In this document: positions 19,637 to 29,149 of the stretch, one piece after another
Position numbering within the stretch: position 1 is the first letter of the stretch
Layout: the number at the start of each line of letters is the position of its first letter
From: Limnohabitans sp. T6-5
Lineage (GTDB): Bacteria; Pseudomonadota; Gammaproteobacteria; Burkholderiales; Burkholderiaceae_C
Direction of reading: 5' to 3'
DNA: 64,000 nt
Assembly: GCF_003063315.1 (NCBI RefSeq)
Contig: NZ_NERV01000001.1
Location: 1,276,202-1,340,201 of the forward strand
Made by a program: the position numbers and the translations under genes
The notes under the pieces: generated by a model
What the model was told of the DNA's origin: nothing
Database searches by the model: none
Seen by the model: only the letters and a program-made list of their open reading frames with translations

Positions 19637-21382
19637 ATGAAAGCTTCCCGATTCCTCATTTCCACTCTCAAAGAAGCGCCCGCAGACGCTGAGGTCGTCA
19701 GTCACAAGCTCATGACCCGTGCCGGCATGATCAAGAAACTCGGCGCTGGCATCTACAACTACATGCCCATGGGCTTGCGGGTGATCCGCAAAGTCGAGGC
19801 CATCGTTCGCGAAGAGATGAACCGCGCAGGCGCCATCGAGATGACCATGCCCGTGGTGCAGCCTGCTGAACTCTGGCAAGAGACGGGCCGCTTTGACAAG
19901 ATGGGCCCAGAATTGCTGCGCATCAAGGATCGCCATGGCCGCGATTTCGTGATCCAGCCGACCAGTGAAGAAGTGGTGACCGACGTGGTGCGCCAGGAAG
20001 TGCGCAGCTACAAACAGCTGCCGAAGAACTTCTACCAAATCCAGACCAAGTTCCGCGACGAGCGCCGTCCGCGCTTTGGCCTGATGCGTGGCCGCGAGTT
20101 CATCATGAAAGACGCCTACAGCTTTGACCGTGACATGGTCAGCGCCAAGGCCAGCTACCAGGTGATGGCCGCCGCTTATCGCCGCATCTTTGACCGCTTT
20201 GGCTTGACCTACCGCGCCGTGGCTGCCGATAGCGGGGCCATTGGGGGCGATTTGAGTGAAGAGTTCCAGGTGATCGCAGCCACCGGTGAAGACGCCATCG
20301 TCTATTGCCCCACCAGCAGCTACGCCGCCAACATGGAAAAGGCCGAGGCCCTGGCACCCAGTCAGCCGCGCGGTGCGGCCACGCAAGTGCTGACCAAGAC
20401 GGCGACACCCGGCAAGAGCACCTGCGAAGACGTGGCTGCCTTGTTGAATGTGCCGCTGACCACCACCGTCAAGTCGCTGGTGCTGGCGACTGACACGCTC
20501 AATGAACAGGGCGAAATCGTGAAATCGCAAGTCTGGCTCTTGCTGCTGCGCGGCGACCACGACATGAACGAGGTCAAGGTCGGCAAACTGCCCGGCATGG
20601 AAGGCGGTTTCCGCTTTGCCACGCTGAGCGAAATCGAAGATCACTTCGGCTGCAAGCCCGGCTACCTCGGCCCCTTGAACCTGAAAAAGCCCGTGCACCT
20701 GGTGGCCGACCGCGACGTGGCTGTGATGGCCGACTGGATCTGCGGCGCCAACGAAGAAGACTTCCACATCACCGGCGTCAACTGGGGCCGTGACCTGCCC
20801 GAACCTGCCCTGGTGGCCGACATCCGCAACGTGGTCGCTGGCGACAAGTCGCCCGACGGCCAGGGCGAGCTGGCCATCGAGCGCGGCATCGAAGTCGGCC
20901 ATGTGTTCTATTTGGGCACCAAATATTCCAAGGCCATGAACGCCACTTTCCTGGGCGAAGACGGCAAGCCCCAATTTTTGGAAATGGGCTGCTACGGCAT
21001 CGGCGTCACGCGCCTGCCCGCCGCCGCCATTGAGCAAAACCACGACGAGCGCGGCATCATCTGGCCGGACGCGATTGCGCCATTTACCGTGGTGGTCTGC
21101 CCCATTGGCATGGACCGGAGTGAAGCCGTCAAGGCGGAAGCCGAGCGGATCTACGCCGCTTTCCTGGCCGATGGTATTGATGTGATCCTGGACGACCGTG
21201 GCGAGCGCCCCGGCGCCATGTTTGCCGACTGGGAGCTGATCGGTGTGCCGCACCGCATCACCATCGGCGACAAGGGCCTCAAAGACGGCTTGGTCGAATA
21301 CCAGCACCGCCGCGATGCCGAGTCCAGCAAAGTCGCTGTGGCCGACATCGTGGCCCACCTCAAGGCACGCCTGGCGGGCTGA
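19637..21382 (+). CDS. proS: Prolyl-tRNA synthetase
   Basis: This 581-residue class II synthetase is the bacterial type. Motif 2 is [20 protein letters not shown] and motif 3 lies in the [11 protein letters not shown] region. The inserted editing domain that clears mischarged Ala-tRNA lies between, about residues 225-390 ([20 protein letters not shown] onward). The C-terminal anticodon-binding domain begins near 475 (FTVVVCPIG). The last bases lie 32 bases before the transglycosylase gene, which may be co-transcribed. Confidence 0.97.
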   Translation: MKASRFLISTLKEAPADAEVVSHKLMTRAGMIKKLGAGIYNYMPMGLRVIRKVEAIVREEMNRAGAIEMTMPVVQPAELWQETGRFDKMGPELLRIKDRHGRDFVIQPTSEEVVTDVVRQEVRSYKQLPKNFYQIQTKFRDERRPRFGLMRGREFIMKDAYSFDRDMVSAKASYQVMAAAYRRIFDRFGLTYRAVAADSGAIGGDLSEEFQVIAATGEDAIVYCPTSSYAANMEKAEALAPSQPRGAATQVLTKTATPGKSTCEDVAALLNVPLTTTVKSLVLATDTLNEQGEIVKSQVWLLLLRGDHDMNEVKVGKLPGMEGGFRFATLSEIEDHFGCKPGYLGPLNLKKPVHLVADRDVAVMADWICGANEEDFHITGVNWGRDLPEPALVADIRNVVAGDKSPDGQGELAIERGIEVGHVFYLGTKYSKAMNATFLGEDGKPQFLEMGCYGIGVTRLPAAAIEQNHDERGIIWPDAIAPFTVVVCPIGMDRSEAVKAEAERIYAAFLADGIDVILDDRGERPGAMFADWELIGVPHRITIGDKGLKDGLVEYQHRRDAESSKVAVADIVAHLKARLAG

Positions 21383-21414
21383 AGCCTGTACAAAGGCTGC
21401 TGAGGATTCGCCCG

Positions 21415-22020
21415 ATGCGCCGTGCATTTTTGGCTCAAGTCCTGCTGGGGCTGTGGCCTTCGGGTTTTGTTTGGGCGGGCTCTCAAATTGAAGAGCCGCT
21501 ATCTCATTCGGTGCGCTCGGCCTTGAGCGCCGCCATATCGGCCGCTGCTCCGCCTGAACCGCTTTTAAGCACGCCCCAGGAGCAGCAGGCCTACTCCCAA
21601 TGGCAGGCGGCCAGTCAGCAGCGGATTGCGCGCTACAAACACCATCCCACCGAGCGAGTCGAGTTTTTGCAAACCCTTTGGTACGAGGCCCGCCGTGCCG
21701 GCCTGCCTTTGTCACTGATTCTGGGGGTGGTGCAGGTTGAAAGCGCGTTCCGCAAATATGCGGTCTCCAGCGCCGGGGCCATGGGCTACATGCAAGTCAT
21801 GCCATTTTGGGCGCGCACCATTGGAGATGGTGATGCGAGCAGACTGTTTCACATGCAAAGCAATCTGCGCTTTGGTTGTGTGATCTTGCGCCACTACCTG
21901 GATCGAGAGCGTGGTGACACTTTTATGGCACTGGGCCGCTACAACGGCAGCCGAGGGCAGGCGGCCTATCCGCAAGCCGTGCTGGCAGCGCAACGGCAGT
22001 GGCTGCATCCTGCGGACTGA
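21415..22020 (+). CDS. Lytic transglycosylase, SLT domain
   Basis: A 201-residue exported peptidoglycan lyase. Residues 1-21 form a signal peptide (MRRAFLAQVLLGLWPSGFVW). The catalytic SLT domain starts near residue 95 with Glu109 in VVQVESAFRKYAVS as the general acid/base, followed by SAGAMGYMQVMPFW and GRYNGSRG, the family motifs. It is minimal in size for MltC/Slt-type enzymes. It is probably co-transcribed with proS. The exact cleavage role (turnover or complex insertion) cannot be told from sequence. Confidence 0.9.
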   Translation: MRRAFLAQVLLGLWPSGFVWAGSQIEEPLSHSVRSALSAAISAAAPPEPLLSTPQEQQAYSQWQAASQQRIARYKHHPTERVEFLQTLWYEARRAGLPLSLILGVVQVESAFRKYAVSSAGAMGYMQVMPFWARTIGDGDASRLFHMQSNLRFGCVILRHYLDRERGDTFMALGRYNGSRGQAAYPQAVLAAQRQWLHPAD

Positions 22021-22026
22021 AAACCA

Positions 22027-22050
22027 CAGAGCCACCCGAAGGTGGCTCTG
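22027..22050. terminator. Hairpin between the transglycosylase and grxD
   Basis: CAGAGCCACC and GGTGGCTCTG form a perfect 10-bp stem with a CGAA tetraloop between two convergent genes. No T-run follows. Confidence 0.6.
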
Positions 22051-22073
22051 ATGTGCGGGTGCACGCCAGTCGT

Positions 22074-22397
22074 TCAGGCCTGACCGTTGATCACCTGTTG
22101 CAACTCGCCCGATTCGTACATGTCCATCATGATGTCGGAGCCGCCAATGAACTCGCCCTTGACGTAAAGCTGGGGGATGGTGGGCCAGTTGCTGTATTCC
22201 TTGATGCCTTGACGGATTTCAGCGTCGTCCAGCACGTTCACGGTCTTGACGGTCTTGGTGTCCACGCCACAAGCCTTGAGGATCTGGATCGCGCGGCCGG
22301 AGAAGCCACACATGGGGAAGCTGGCGCTGCCCTTCATGAACAGGGTGATCTCATTGCCTTTGACGAGTTCGTCGATGCGTTGCTGGGTGTCGCTCAT
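22074..22397 (-). CDS. grxD: Monothiol glutaredoxin, Grx4 type
   Basis: The 107-residue protein has the CGFS active site (MCGFSGRAIQIL) and the WPTIPQLYVKGEFIGGSDI segment that binds glutathione. These monothiol glutaredoxins carry and deliver [2Fe-2S] clusters. ATG 22397 (MSDTQQRIDELVKGN) is the family start; the frame extends upstream without support. It lies downstream of the hemA-prfA-prmC region in the same orientation, separated by the VOC and Bug genes. Confidence 0.95.
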   Translation of the reverse strand: MSDTQQRIDELVKGNEITLFMKGSASFPMCGFSGRAIQILKACGVDTKTVKTVNVLDDAEIRQGIKEYSNWPTIPQLYVKGEFIGGSDIMMDMYESGELQQVINGQA

Positions 22398-22583
22398 GGT
22401 CTTTACTCCAAATAGGGCCGATTTCGAATGGACTGAATTATCCCCCCGATTGAAAACCTGCAACGCTACAAGGGGTCAGCCCAGGCCTGAGTGGGTGGCA
22501 ATCCGAAGGGCTTGGTCAGGGACAATCGGCCAAAATGTGCCTGCATGCTGAGAACCCATGAACGCAAGAATGGAGCCAATCCC

Positions 22584-22976
22584 ATGATTGACCACCTCGA
22601 CCACCTGGTGCTGACCACCTTCAACGAAGACGCCTGCGTCGACTTCTACACCCGTGTCATGGGCATGACGCGGGAGCGCTTTGTGGGTGGCACGCCGCCC
22701 GTGACGCGCCAAGCCTTCAAATTTGGCCACCAGAAAATCAATCTGCATGTGCGCGGCAAAGAGTTCGAGCCCAAGGCCCACTTGCCTGTGCCGGGGGCCC
22801 TGGACCTGTGTTTCATCGCCTCGGTACCGCTGGACGAGGTGATGGCCCGGCTGGCCGCGCAGAACTGGCCCATCGTCGAAGGACCGGTCATGCGCACAGG
22901 GGCTACCCAAAAAATCAGGTCGGTCTATGTGCGCGACCCTGACCTGAACCTGATCGAAATCTCCGAGCTGGCCTGA
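22584..22976 (+). CDS. VOC-family (glyoxalase/dioxygenase fold) protein
   Basis: The 130-residue product starts MIDHLDHLVLTTFNED with the paired beta-alpha-beta units of the vicinal oxygen chelate fold. Candidate metal ligands are His in DHLDHLV, His in INLHVRG and Glu in NLIEISELA. GGAG lies eight bases before ATG 22584. Members of this subgroup are often called virulence or lactoylglutathione-lyase-like proteins without proof; the substrate is not readable here. It is convergent with the tctC-like gene. Confidence 0.8.
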   Translation: MIDHLDHLVLTTFNEDACVDFYTRVMGMTRERFVGGTPPVTRQAFKFGHQKINLHVRGKEFEPKAHLPVPGALDLCFIASVPLDEVMARLAAQNWPIVEGPVMRTGATQKIRSVYVRDPDLNLIEISELA

Positions 22977-22993
22977 GCAGCAGGGCAGGGGTC

Positions 22994-23980
22994 TCAGTCG
23001 GCGTAGACACCGGCTGAGCGGATCACCGGGCCCCATTTGTTGATTTCAGACTGCAGCCAGGTCCGCAGGCCTTCGGGGGATTGCTTGGATTCCGGCACGA
23101 TCTCGGCCCCCAGGTCGGCCATGCGGGCGGCAAAGGCGGGGTCTTTCAGGCTGGCGCGGATGGCCGAGCCCACCTTCTCGATCACGGCTGCGGGCGTGCC
23201 TTTGGGGGCATAGACGCCGTGCCAGACCAGGACTTCAAAGTCCTTCAAGCCGCTTTCGTTCAGAGTGGGTGCATCGGGCAGTGCGCGGATGCGCTGCTTG
23301 GTGGTCACGCCGTACATGCGCACCGTGCCCGCCTTGATGTGTTGCGTGGTTTGGGTGGTCTGGTCGCACAACAGGTCCACTTGCCCACCCAGCAGGGCGT
23401 TCATGGCAGGCGCCGTGCCCGAAAACGGCACCGTGGTCAGATCGACCCCCATCGCCTGCTGGAACAGCATGCCGCACAGGTGAGACACCGCGCCCAGGCC
23501 CGCGTTGGCCAGGTTGATGGTCTTGGCGTTGGCTTTGACGTAGCTGCTGAGCTCCTGCAGATTTTTGGCCGGCAGGTCCTTGCGGCCCAGCAGGGTCATG
23601 GGCACGTCCACCACCTGGCTGACGTACTCGAAGTCGGTCAGTGGGTTGAAGGCCATCTTGCGGTACAGCGCGGGTGCGGTCGACATGCCGTTGTGGTGGA
23701 TCAGGAAGGTGTAGCCATCAGGGTTGGCCTTGGCCACGTAGGCGCCAGCCAGCGTGCCCCCGGCACCGACTTTGTTCTCGACCAGCACGGTCTGACCCAG
23801 TGATTTGCCCATGGTGGCGGCCAGCGTGCGCGCCACGATGTCGGTGGGGCCGCCTGCGGCAAAAGGCACCACCAGGGTGATGGGTTTGGCCGGGTAAGTC
23901 TGGGCGCAGACGATGCCGCTGAGCAGCAAACATGCAGCGCTCAGCAAAGTTTGGATGAGGGGTAGGGGCATGAGACGCAT
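22994..23980 (-). CDS. Bug/TctC-type periplasmic solute-binding protein
   Basis: The 328-residue protein has a signal peptide (MRLMPLPLIQTLLSAACLLL), then YPAKPITLVVPFAAGGPTD, the hallmark of the Bug family that captures carboxylates. Other family landmarks are VENKVGAGGTLAG, NPLTDFEYVSQV and RMADLGAEIVPES. No tctA or tctB permease genes are adjacent, which is usual for the expanded Bug family of Burkholderiales. ATG 23980 begins the signal peptide; the frame is open further upstream. Ligand unknown. Confidence 0.88.
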   Translation of the reverse strand: MRLMPLPLIQTLLSAACLLLSGIVCAQTYPAKPITLVVPFAAGGPTDIVARTLAATMGKSLGQTVLVENKVGAGGTLAGAYVAKANPDGYTFLIHHNGMSTAPALYRKMAFNPLTDFEYVSQVVDVPMTLLGRKDLPAKNLQELSSYVKANAKTINLANAGLGAVSHLCGMLFQQAMGVDLTTVPFSGTAPAMNALLGGQVDLLCDQTTQTTQHIKAGTVRMYGVTTKQRIRALPDAPTLNESGLKDFEVLVWHGVYAPKGTPAAVIEKVGSAIRASLKDPAFAARMADLGAEIVPESKQSPEGLRTWLQSEINKWGPVIRSAGVYAD

Positions 23981-24101
23981 GGAGGTGCCTTTCAGTACAA
24001 AACGGACGAACCGAAAAGCATGCTGCGGCAAATGGGACTCTGGCGCAATGGGAAGAACACCCATAGACCAGTGCTTGCTGACGTATGTGTGGCGCGTTGT
24101 G

Positions 24102-24133
24102 CATGTCTGACTCTGCGAGTGTCGACCTACGGA
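24102..24133. repeat. Dispersed palindromic repeat, copy 2 (single arm)
   Basis: Arm with TGTCTGACTC, CGAGTGTCGACC and TACGG, matching the arms of the repeat family. It lies between the Bug gene start and the end of prmC. Confidence 0.5.
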
Positions 24134-24168
24134 GGAGGGGCGCAGCCAAGGCTTGGGGGCGCGGGTTT

Positions 24169-25032
24169 TCACCGGCCGGTGCCCAAAGCCTCCGACGTTG
24201 GCATGACCAGCCTTGCGCCTGTGCAGCGGTCCACCCCGGCCAGATCCTGGCGGGACTGCACCTCGGTGAATCCGGCTTCTTTGAGCAGGGCCTGCACGGC
24301 GGCGGCCTGGTCCCAGCCGTGCTCGAGCAGCAGCCAGCCACCCGGCGCGAGGCGGCTGGGGGCTTGGGCGATGATCTGGCGGATGTCATCCAGGCCATCA
24401 GCGCCGCTGGTCAGGGCTTGCAGGGGTTCGTGCGTCAGGGCGGCCAGGTGCGGGTCGCCATCGGCCACATAGGGCGGGTTGGAGACGATCAGCTCAAACG
24501 GACCGGGCACAGCGTCCATCCAGTGGCTCAGCACGCACTGCACGGGCAAATTCAGGCGCTGGGCGTTGGCGCTGGCCACGGCCAGGGCGTCGGCGCTGGC
24601 GTCCACCGCCGTCACCTGCGCGGCAGGGCGTTGATGCTGCAGGGCCAGTGCCACGGCGCCGCTGCCGGTGCCCAGGTCCAGCACGCGGGCTGGCTGCCCT
24701 TTAGGCAGCAGTTCCAGCGCCCATTCGACCAGGATTTCTGTGTCGGGACGCGGGTCCAGCACACGGGCGTCCACGTTCAAGGTCAGGCCAAAAAAGTCTT
24801 TGAGCCCGGTGATATATGCCACCGGCTCGCCCTGCAGGCGGCGTTGCAGGGCTTGGTCCCAGTTGTGTTGTTGCGCTTCGGTCAACATATCGGTGTCGTG
24901 GGTCAGCAGCCAGGCGCGGTCATGCAGCGGGCGCGCCAGAGCGCGCAGCAACAGCATCTGCGCGTCCACCCGCGCCAGGCCCTGGGTTTGAGCCTGGCGC
25001 AGGCATTGGGCCACGGTGTCAGTGGTGAGCAT
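24169..25032 (-). CDS. prmC: Peptide chain release factor glutamine methyltransferase
   Basis: The 287-residue enzyme methylates the Gln of the GGQ motif in release factors. The N-terminal helical domain is followed by the Rossmann fold with VLDLGTGSGAVALAL (SAM binding, about residue 117) and the catalytic IVSNPPYVA motif (about residue 183). Its ATG overlaps the prfA stop (ATGA), so enzyme and substrate are made from one mRNA. Confidence 0.95.
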   Translation of the reverse strand: MLTTDTVAQCLRQAQTQGLARVDAQMLLLRALARPLHDRAWLLTHDTDMLTEAQQHNWDQALQRRLQGEPVAYITGLKDFFGLTLNVDARVLDPRPDTEILVEWALELLPKGQPARVLDLGTGSGAVALALQHQRPAAQVTAVDASADALAVASANAQRLNLPVQCVLSHWMDAVPGPFELIVSNPPYVADGDPHLAALTHEPLQALTSGADGLDDIRQIIAQAPSRLAPGGWLLLEHGWDQAAAVQALLKEAGFTEVQSRQDLAGVDRCTGARLVMPTSEALGTGR

Positions 25033-26120
25033 CAGGCAGCGGCCCCAATCTCCAGCGCTGCCAGTTGCTCTGCGGCTTCGTAGGCCTGCAATGCATCAAC
25101 CACGTCTTTCAAATCGCCTTCCATGATGGTGAGCAGCTTGTACAGGGTCAGGTTGATGCGGTGGTCGGTCAGGCGGCCTTGCGGAAAGTTGTAGGTGCGG
25201 ATGCGGTCAGAGCGGTCGCCGCTGCCGATCAGGCTCTTGCGCTCAGCCGCGTCTTTGGCGGCGCGCTCGGACCGGTCTTTTTCCTGGATGCGGGCCGTGA
25301 GCACTTTCAGGGCCTGCGCCTTGTTGCTGTGCTGGCTGCGGCCATCCTGGCATTCGGCCACGATGCCGGTGGGCAAATGGGTGATGCGCACGGCCGAATC
25401 GGTCTTGTTGATGTGCTGCCCGCCCGCACCGCTGGCGCGGTAGGTGTCAATGCGCAAATCCGACGGGTTGATCTTGATGGCCTCGGCTTCGTCGGGCTCG
25501 GCCAACACCGCCACGGTGCAGGCGCTGGTGTGGATGCGGCCTTGGGTTTCGGTGGCGGGCACGCGCTGCACGCGGTGGCCGCCCGACTCAAATTTGAGCG
25601 CGCCATAAACCTGGTCGCCCTCAATGCGCACCACCACTTCCTTGTAGCCACCCAACTCGCTGACCGATTCGGACACGATCTCGCACTTCCAGCCCTGGCT
25701 TTCGGCAAAGCGCGTGTACATGCGCAGCAAGTCGCCCGCAAACAGGGCCGACTCGTCGCCCCCGGTGCCAGCGCGGATTTCGACAAAGGCCGGGCGGGCA
25801 TCGTCAGGGTCTTTGGGCAGCAGCATGCGCTGCAGTTCGGCTTCGAGGGTTTGCAGTTCGGTGCTGGCGCTGGCGATCTCTTCTTCGGCCATGTCGCGCA
25901 GGTCGGGGTCGTCCAGCATGGCTTGGGCGGCGGTCAGGTCAGCGTTGCGTTGCTGAAAGCGAGCAAAACGCGACGCCACCGCACTGACCTCGGCGTGTTC
26001 CCGCGACAGCTTCAGGAACTGGCTCATGTCGCCCATGATGTCTTCACGCGAGAGCAAAAAGTCCAGCTCGGTCAGCCTGAGGGCGTAGCGTTCGAGTTGT
26101 TGGATCAGAAAGGGTTTCAT
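25032..26120 (-). CDS. prfA: Peptide chain release factor 1
   Basis: The 362-residue RF1 recognises UAA and UAG. The catalytic loop [19 protein letters not shown] contains GGQ, near residue 235. The stop-codon motif of RF1 is the tripeptide PAT in VPATETQGR. Start [16 protein letters not shown] at ATG 26120 is the family start; upstream in-frame residues fall in the repeat element and are not conserved. It is followed directly by prmC and preceded, at 108 bases, by hemA. Confidence 0.96.
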   Translation of the reverse strand: MKPFLIQQLERYALRLTELDFLLSREDIMGDMSQFLKLSREHAEVSAVASRFARFQQRNADLTAAQAMLDDPDLRDMAEEEIASASTELQTLEAELQRMLLPKDPDDARPAFVEIRAGTGGDESALFAGDLLRMYTRFAESQGWKCEIVSESVSELGGYKEVVVRIEGDQVYGALKFESGGHRVQRVPATETQGRIHTSACTVAVLAEPDEAEAIKINPSDLRIDTYRASGAGGQHINKTDSAVRITHLPTGIVAECQDGRSQHSNKAQALKVLTARIQEKDRSERAAKDAAERKSLIGSGDRSDRIRTYNFPQGRLTDHRINLTLYKLLTIMEGDLKDVVDALQAYEAAEQLAALEIGAAA

Positions 26121-26140
26121 GGCACGGGATTCAGGGGTGG

Positions 26141-26212
26141 TCAGAGCTTCAGCTCCGACGATCAACGCGCGGGGGGCGCCAAAACTTTGTCGGAGCTCAA
26201 GCTCCGACCTAC
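26141..26212. repeat. Dispersed palindromic repeat, copy 3
   Basis: Between hemA and prfA lie two related arms: AGCTTCAGCTCCGAC at 26145-26159 and TCGGAGCTCAAGCTCCGACC at 26190-26209. The second arm is itself a GTCGGAGC/GCTCCGAC hairpin. Confidence 0.65.
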
Positions 26213-26228
26213 AAAGTCAGGGCCAGCG

Positions 26229-27500
26229 CTAACGCTCTTGCCGCAAAAACAGGCGCTGCACCGCGTGCATGGTCTGCTCGCGGTGGGCCGGGTCGGCGCT
26301 GCGCAATTCGGCCAGTGCGCCGTGCAGCATTTTCTGCGTCAGGCCTTTGGCCAGGGCTTCGAGCACCGCATCGGGGTTATCGCCTTTGGCCAGAAGCTTG
26401 CGGGCGCGGGCCAGTTCGGCTTCGCGCCAGCTGTCGGCTTGTTGGTGCAGTTGCTGGATCAGGGGCACCGCATCGCGCTGGCCCAGCCAGTGGCTGAAAC
26501 TTTGCACACCAGCGTCGATGATGACTTCGGCCTCGGCCACCGCCGCCTGGCGTTGGGCTTGGCCCGCCTGCACCACGCTGGCCAAGTCGTCCACGGTGTA
26601 GAGGTAAACGTCTTCCAGCGCTTTGACTTCGGGCTCGATGTCACGCGGTACGGCCAGATCGACCATGAACATCGGGCGGTGCTTGCGTTTCTTCAATGCC
26701 CGCTCCACCGCGCCCAAGCCGATCAGGGGCAAGGTGCTGGCGGTGCAGCTGATGACGGCGTCAAATTCGTGCAGACGGTCGGGCAGATCGGCCAGGCGCA
26801 TGACTTCTGCGCCAAAGCGGCCAGCGAGCTTCTCGCCACGCTCCAGGCTGCGGTTGGCAATGGCGATGGCCTTGGGCTGGCGGGCGGCAAAGTGCGTCAC
26901 CACCAGCTCAATCATCTCGCCTGCGCCGACAAACAGCACCTTGATGTCCTTGAGGTCTTCAAACAGCTGGCTGGCCAGACGCACCGAGGCGGCCGCCATG
27001 CTGATTGAATGGGCGCCGATTTCGGTGGCCGTGCGCACTTCCTTGGCCACGGCGAAAGTGCGCTGAAACAGCTGGTTGAGCGTGCTGCCCAAAGCGCCTG
27101 CCTGCTCGGCGGCACGCACAGCGTCTTTCAGCTGACCCAGAATCTGCGCTTCGCCCAGCACCATCGAGTCGAGACCGCTGGCGACCCGAAAGGCGTGCCG
27201 TGCTGCTTCGTTGCCTTCGAGCAAATAGATGTGCGACTGCAGCTCTTGCGCCGAAACACCACCGGCTTCGGCCAACCAGTGCAGTGTCTGGGCGGCAGCG
27301 GTTCGGTCGGCAGCACAATAAATTTCGGTGCGGTTGCAGGTGGACAAGATGGCCGCTTCATGCGCTTGATCGGTGCGTTGGGCCAGATTGGCCCGCAAAG
27401 CCTGCAAAGTGGGGGGCAATTGGTCCACGGCAAACGCAAACCGGCCGCGCAGATCGAGCGGCGCAGTTGTGTGGTTTAAACCGAGGGTCCAGACAGCCAT
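26229..27500 (-). CDS. hemA: Glutamyl-tRNA reductase
   Basis: The 423-residue NADPH enzyme starts tetrapyrrole synthesis by the C5 route. The catalytic Cys is in [12 protein letters not shown] at about residue 50. The NADPH domain has [13 protein letters not shown] near 190, and the dimerisation domain is the long C-terminal helix. Start [19 protein letters not shown] is at ATG 27500; the upstream frame extension is unsupported. It leads the hemA-prfA-prmC run, the order conserved in many Proteobacteria. Confidence 0.96.
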   Translation of the reverse strand: MAVWTLGLNHTTAPLDLRGRFAFAVDQLPPTLQALRANLAQRTDQAHEAAILSTCNRTEIYCAADRTAAAQTLHWLAEAGGVSAQELQSHIYLLEGNEAARHAFRVASGLDSMVLGEAQILGQLKDAVRAAEQAGALGSTLNQLFQRTFAVAKEVRTATEIGAHSISMAAASVRLASQLFEDLKDIKVLFVGAGEMIELVVTHFAARQPKAIAIANRSLERGEKLAGRFGAEVMRLADLPDRLHEFDAVISCTASTLPLIGLGAVERALKKRKHRPMFMVDLAVPRDIEPEVKALEDVYLYTVDDLASVVQAGQAQRQAAVAEAEVIIDAGVQSFSHWLGQRDAVPLIQQLHQQADSWREAELARARKLLAKGDNPDAVLEALAKGLTQKMLHGALAELRSADPAHREQTMHAVQRLFLRQER

Positions 27501-27623
27501 GCGCCGATTATAGGAACCCCCTCTTGGTGGGCAGCTGAGGCCCAGGATCAGGGCCTCTTTCAGGGCACAATCTGTGCGGCGCCGTTGCTTTGAGACCCAC
27601 CGTTTACGCTTTTTCCACCCCAC

Positions 27624-27899
27624 ATGACTGTCTGGTTACTGATCTTGCATCTGTTTAATTTTGTGCTGCCCGCGTTGGCCATGGCCGTGTTCATGCCCGG
27701 GGCCGGTCGTTGGGTGATGGGCCCCAGCCGCAATCGATGGGGGCGACACATGCTGTGGCATGCACTGGCCGGCGTAGTGGTCTTGACAGGGGGCCTGGTC
27801 TTGCAAGGTCACGATGGCGCCATGGCCACCTATGCTGCGCTGGTGCTGGTGTCTGCAGCGCTGGAGTGGGTGCTGCACAGGGGCTGGGCGCAAATCTAA
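27624..27899 (+). CDS. Small inner-membrane protein, unrecognised
   Basis: A 91-residue protein with three hydrophobic stretches (about residues 3-25, 45-62, 68-83) joined by a basic loop ([14 protein letters not shown]), so the loop is likely cytoplasmic by the positive-inside rule. I do not recognise the family. It is divergent from hemA and 57 bases before a Bug-type gene, with which it may share a transcript. The start is ATG 27624; no strong ribosome site is visible. Confidence 0.65.
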   Translation: MTVWLLILHLFNFVLPALAMAVFMPGAGRWVMGPSRNRWGRHMLWHALAGVVVLTGGLVLQGHDGAMATYAALVLVSAALEWVLHRGWAQI

Positions 27900-27956
27900 G
27901 GCACAGCCTGGCGGACGCAGGCACCACCTACCCCTCAATCAATCAAGGAGACAAAC

Positions 27957-28931
27957 ATGACCGGGACAAAGCGACGTGCACTCGCCACTTTTTTGGGGCT
28001 TTGCCTGGCAGGAGCCGTGGGCAGCGCCTGGGCTTTTCCCACCAAACCGATCCGCATCGTGATGGGCTTTCCGGCGGGCGGGCCGCTCGATCAGCATGCC
28101 CGTTTGTTGTCTGACCGCTTGCAGGCCCAACTGGGGCAGCCCATCATCATCGATTACAAGTCAGGCGCGGGCGGCACTGTGGGGGCGCAAGAGGTCATGC
28201 GCGCCTCGCCCGACGGCCACACATTGTTGCTGGCCAATACCGGGGTGATGGTCATCAACCCAGCGCTCTACAGCAAACTGCCTTACAACACGCTCAAGGA
28301 CTTTGTGCCCGTGGCCCGCACGGCCATGCAACCTCTGGCCTTGCTGGTCAATCCCAAAGTGCCTGCACAGACCCTGTCCGAATTCATGGCTTATGCCAAA
28401 GCCCGGCCCGGCCAGATCAATTACGGCTCGGCAGGCAATGGCGGCAGCAGCCATCTGGTGCCCGAAATGTTCAAAGCCGCGACGGGCTTGTTCATGGTGC
28501 ACATCCCCTACCGGGGCAGCGCACCGGCTTTCACCGACCTGATCGCCGGACAGGTGCAGTTCATGGCCGAAAGCATTCCGCAAGCGGCCCAGTACCACAA
28601 GCAGGGCAAGGTGCGCGCCCTGGCCGTGACCAGCCGTGAGCGCAGCCCCGCTTTGCCCGACGTGCCCACCGTGATGGAGTCCGGCATCAAGAACTTCGAG
28701 GTGGTGGGCTTTTATGGCTTTTTGGCCCCGGCGGGCACGCCCAAAGAAGCCGTCAACAAGCTCAGTGACGCCTTCAAGGCGGTGTTGGCGCAGCCCGACA
28801 TCAAGGCCCGAATGGTGGCGCAAGGGGCCGATCCGGCTTTCCTGGGAGCTGACGATTTCGCCAAGTTCCTGGCGCTTGAGATGCCGCGCTGGGCCGATGT
28901 GGTTCAGAAGTCGGGCGCCAAGCTGGATTGA
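27957..28931 (+). CDS. Bug/TctC-type periplasmic solute-binding protein
   Basis: The 324-residue product carries a signal peptide (MTGTKRRALATFLGLCLAGA, AWA cleavage) and the family motif FPTKPIRIVMGFPAGGPLD, then YKSGAGGTVGAQEV, NTLKDFVPVARTA and RMVAQGADPAFLG. AGGAG lies eight bases before ATG 27957. It is the second Bug protein in the window; the two share the family pattern but differ enough that a recent duplication is unlikely. No permease genes are adjacent. Ligand unknown. Confidence 0.88.
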   Translation: MTGTKRRALATFLGLCLAGAVGSAWAFPTKPIRIVMGFPAGGPLDQHARLLSDRLQAQLGQPIIIDYKSGAGGTVGAQEVMRASPDGHTLLLANTGVMVINPALYSKLPYNTLKDFVPVARTAMQPLALLVNPKVPAQTLSEFMAYAKARPGQINYGSAGNGGSSHLVPEMFKAATGLFMVHIPYRGSAPAFTDLIAGQVQFMAESIPQAAQYHKQGKVRALAVTSRERSPALPDVPTVMESGIKNFEVVGFYGFLAPAGTPKEAVNKLSDAFKAVLAQPDIKARMVAQGADPAFLGADDFAKFLALEMPRWADVVQKSGAKLD

Positions 28932-28973
28932 TGCGGGCCCACCAGGGCAGCCAGCTCGGGCGTGCTTGGTATG

Positions 28974-29142
28974 CGGGCATTTGTCGGAGTCTTCGACCGC
29001 CGACCTACGGGGGGGGCTGCGTATTGGTCGGTAATCGACGCGTCCGACTCGGTCATCGTGAGGGTGCGGGCATTTGTCGGGGTCTTCGACCGCCGACCTA
29101 CCAGGATTGCCGTAGGTCGGTACTCGAAGAGTCCGACGTTTT
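28974..29142. repeat. Dispersed palindromic repeats, copies 4 and 5 (tandem inverted pairs)
   Basis: Two left arms, at about 28979-29009 and 29072-29102, share GGTCTTCGACC or GAGTCTTCGACC and CGCCGACCTAC. Right arms lie at 29024-29051 and 29110-29140. The second pair folds into one long inverted repeat. The pairs sit between convergent genes. Confidence 0.75.
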
Positions 29143-29149
29143 TGCCCCT

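Noticed and set aside
19568..21715. A 715-codon minus-strand reading frame opposite proS
   Set aside because: It mirrors proS and the transglycosylase gene codon for codon; the protein has no recognisable domain and is rich in His and Gln, as expected for the antisense of a GC-rich gene.
25065..27008. A 647-codon plus-strand frame over prfA and hemA
   Set aside because: Both minus-strand genes are certain from GGQ and STCNRTEIY motifs; this frame is their shadow.
22994..28931. Recent duplication of the Bug genes
   Set aside because: The two proteins share only family landmarks; residues between motifs differ throughout, so they are old paralogues.
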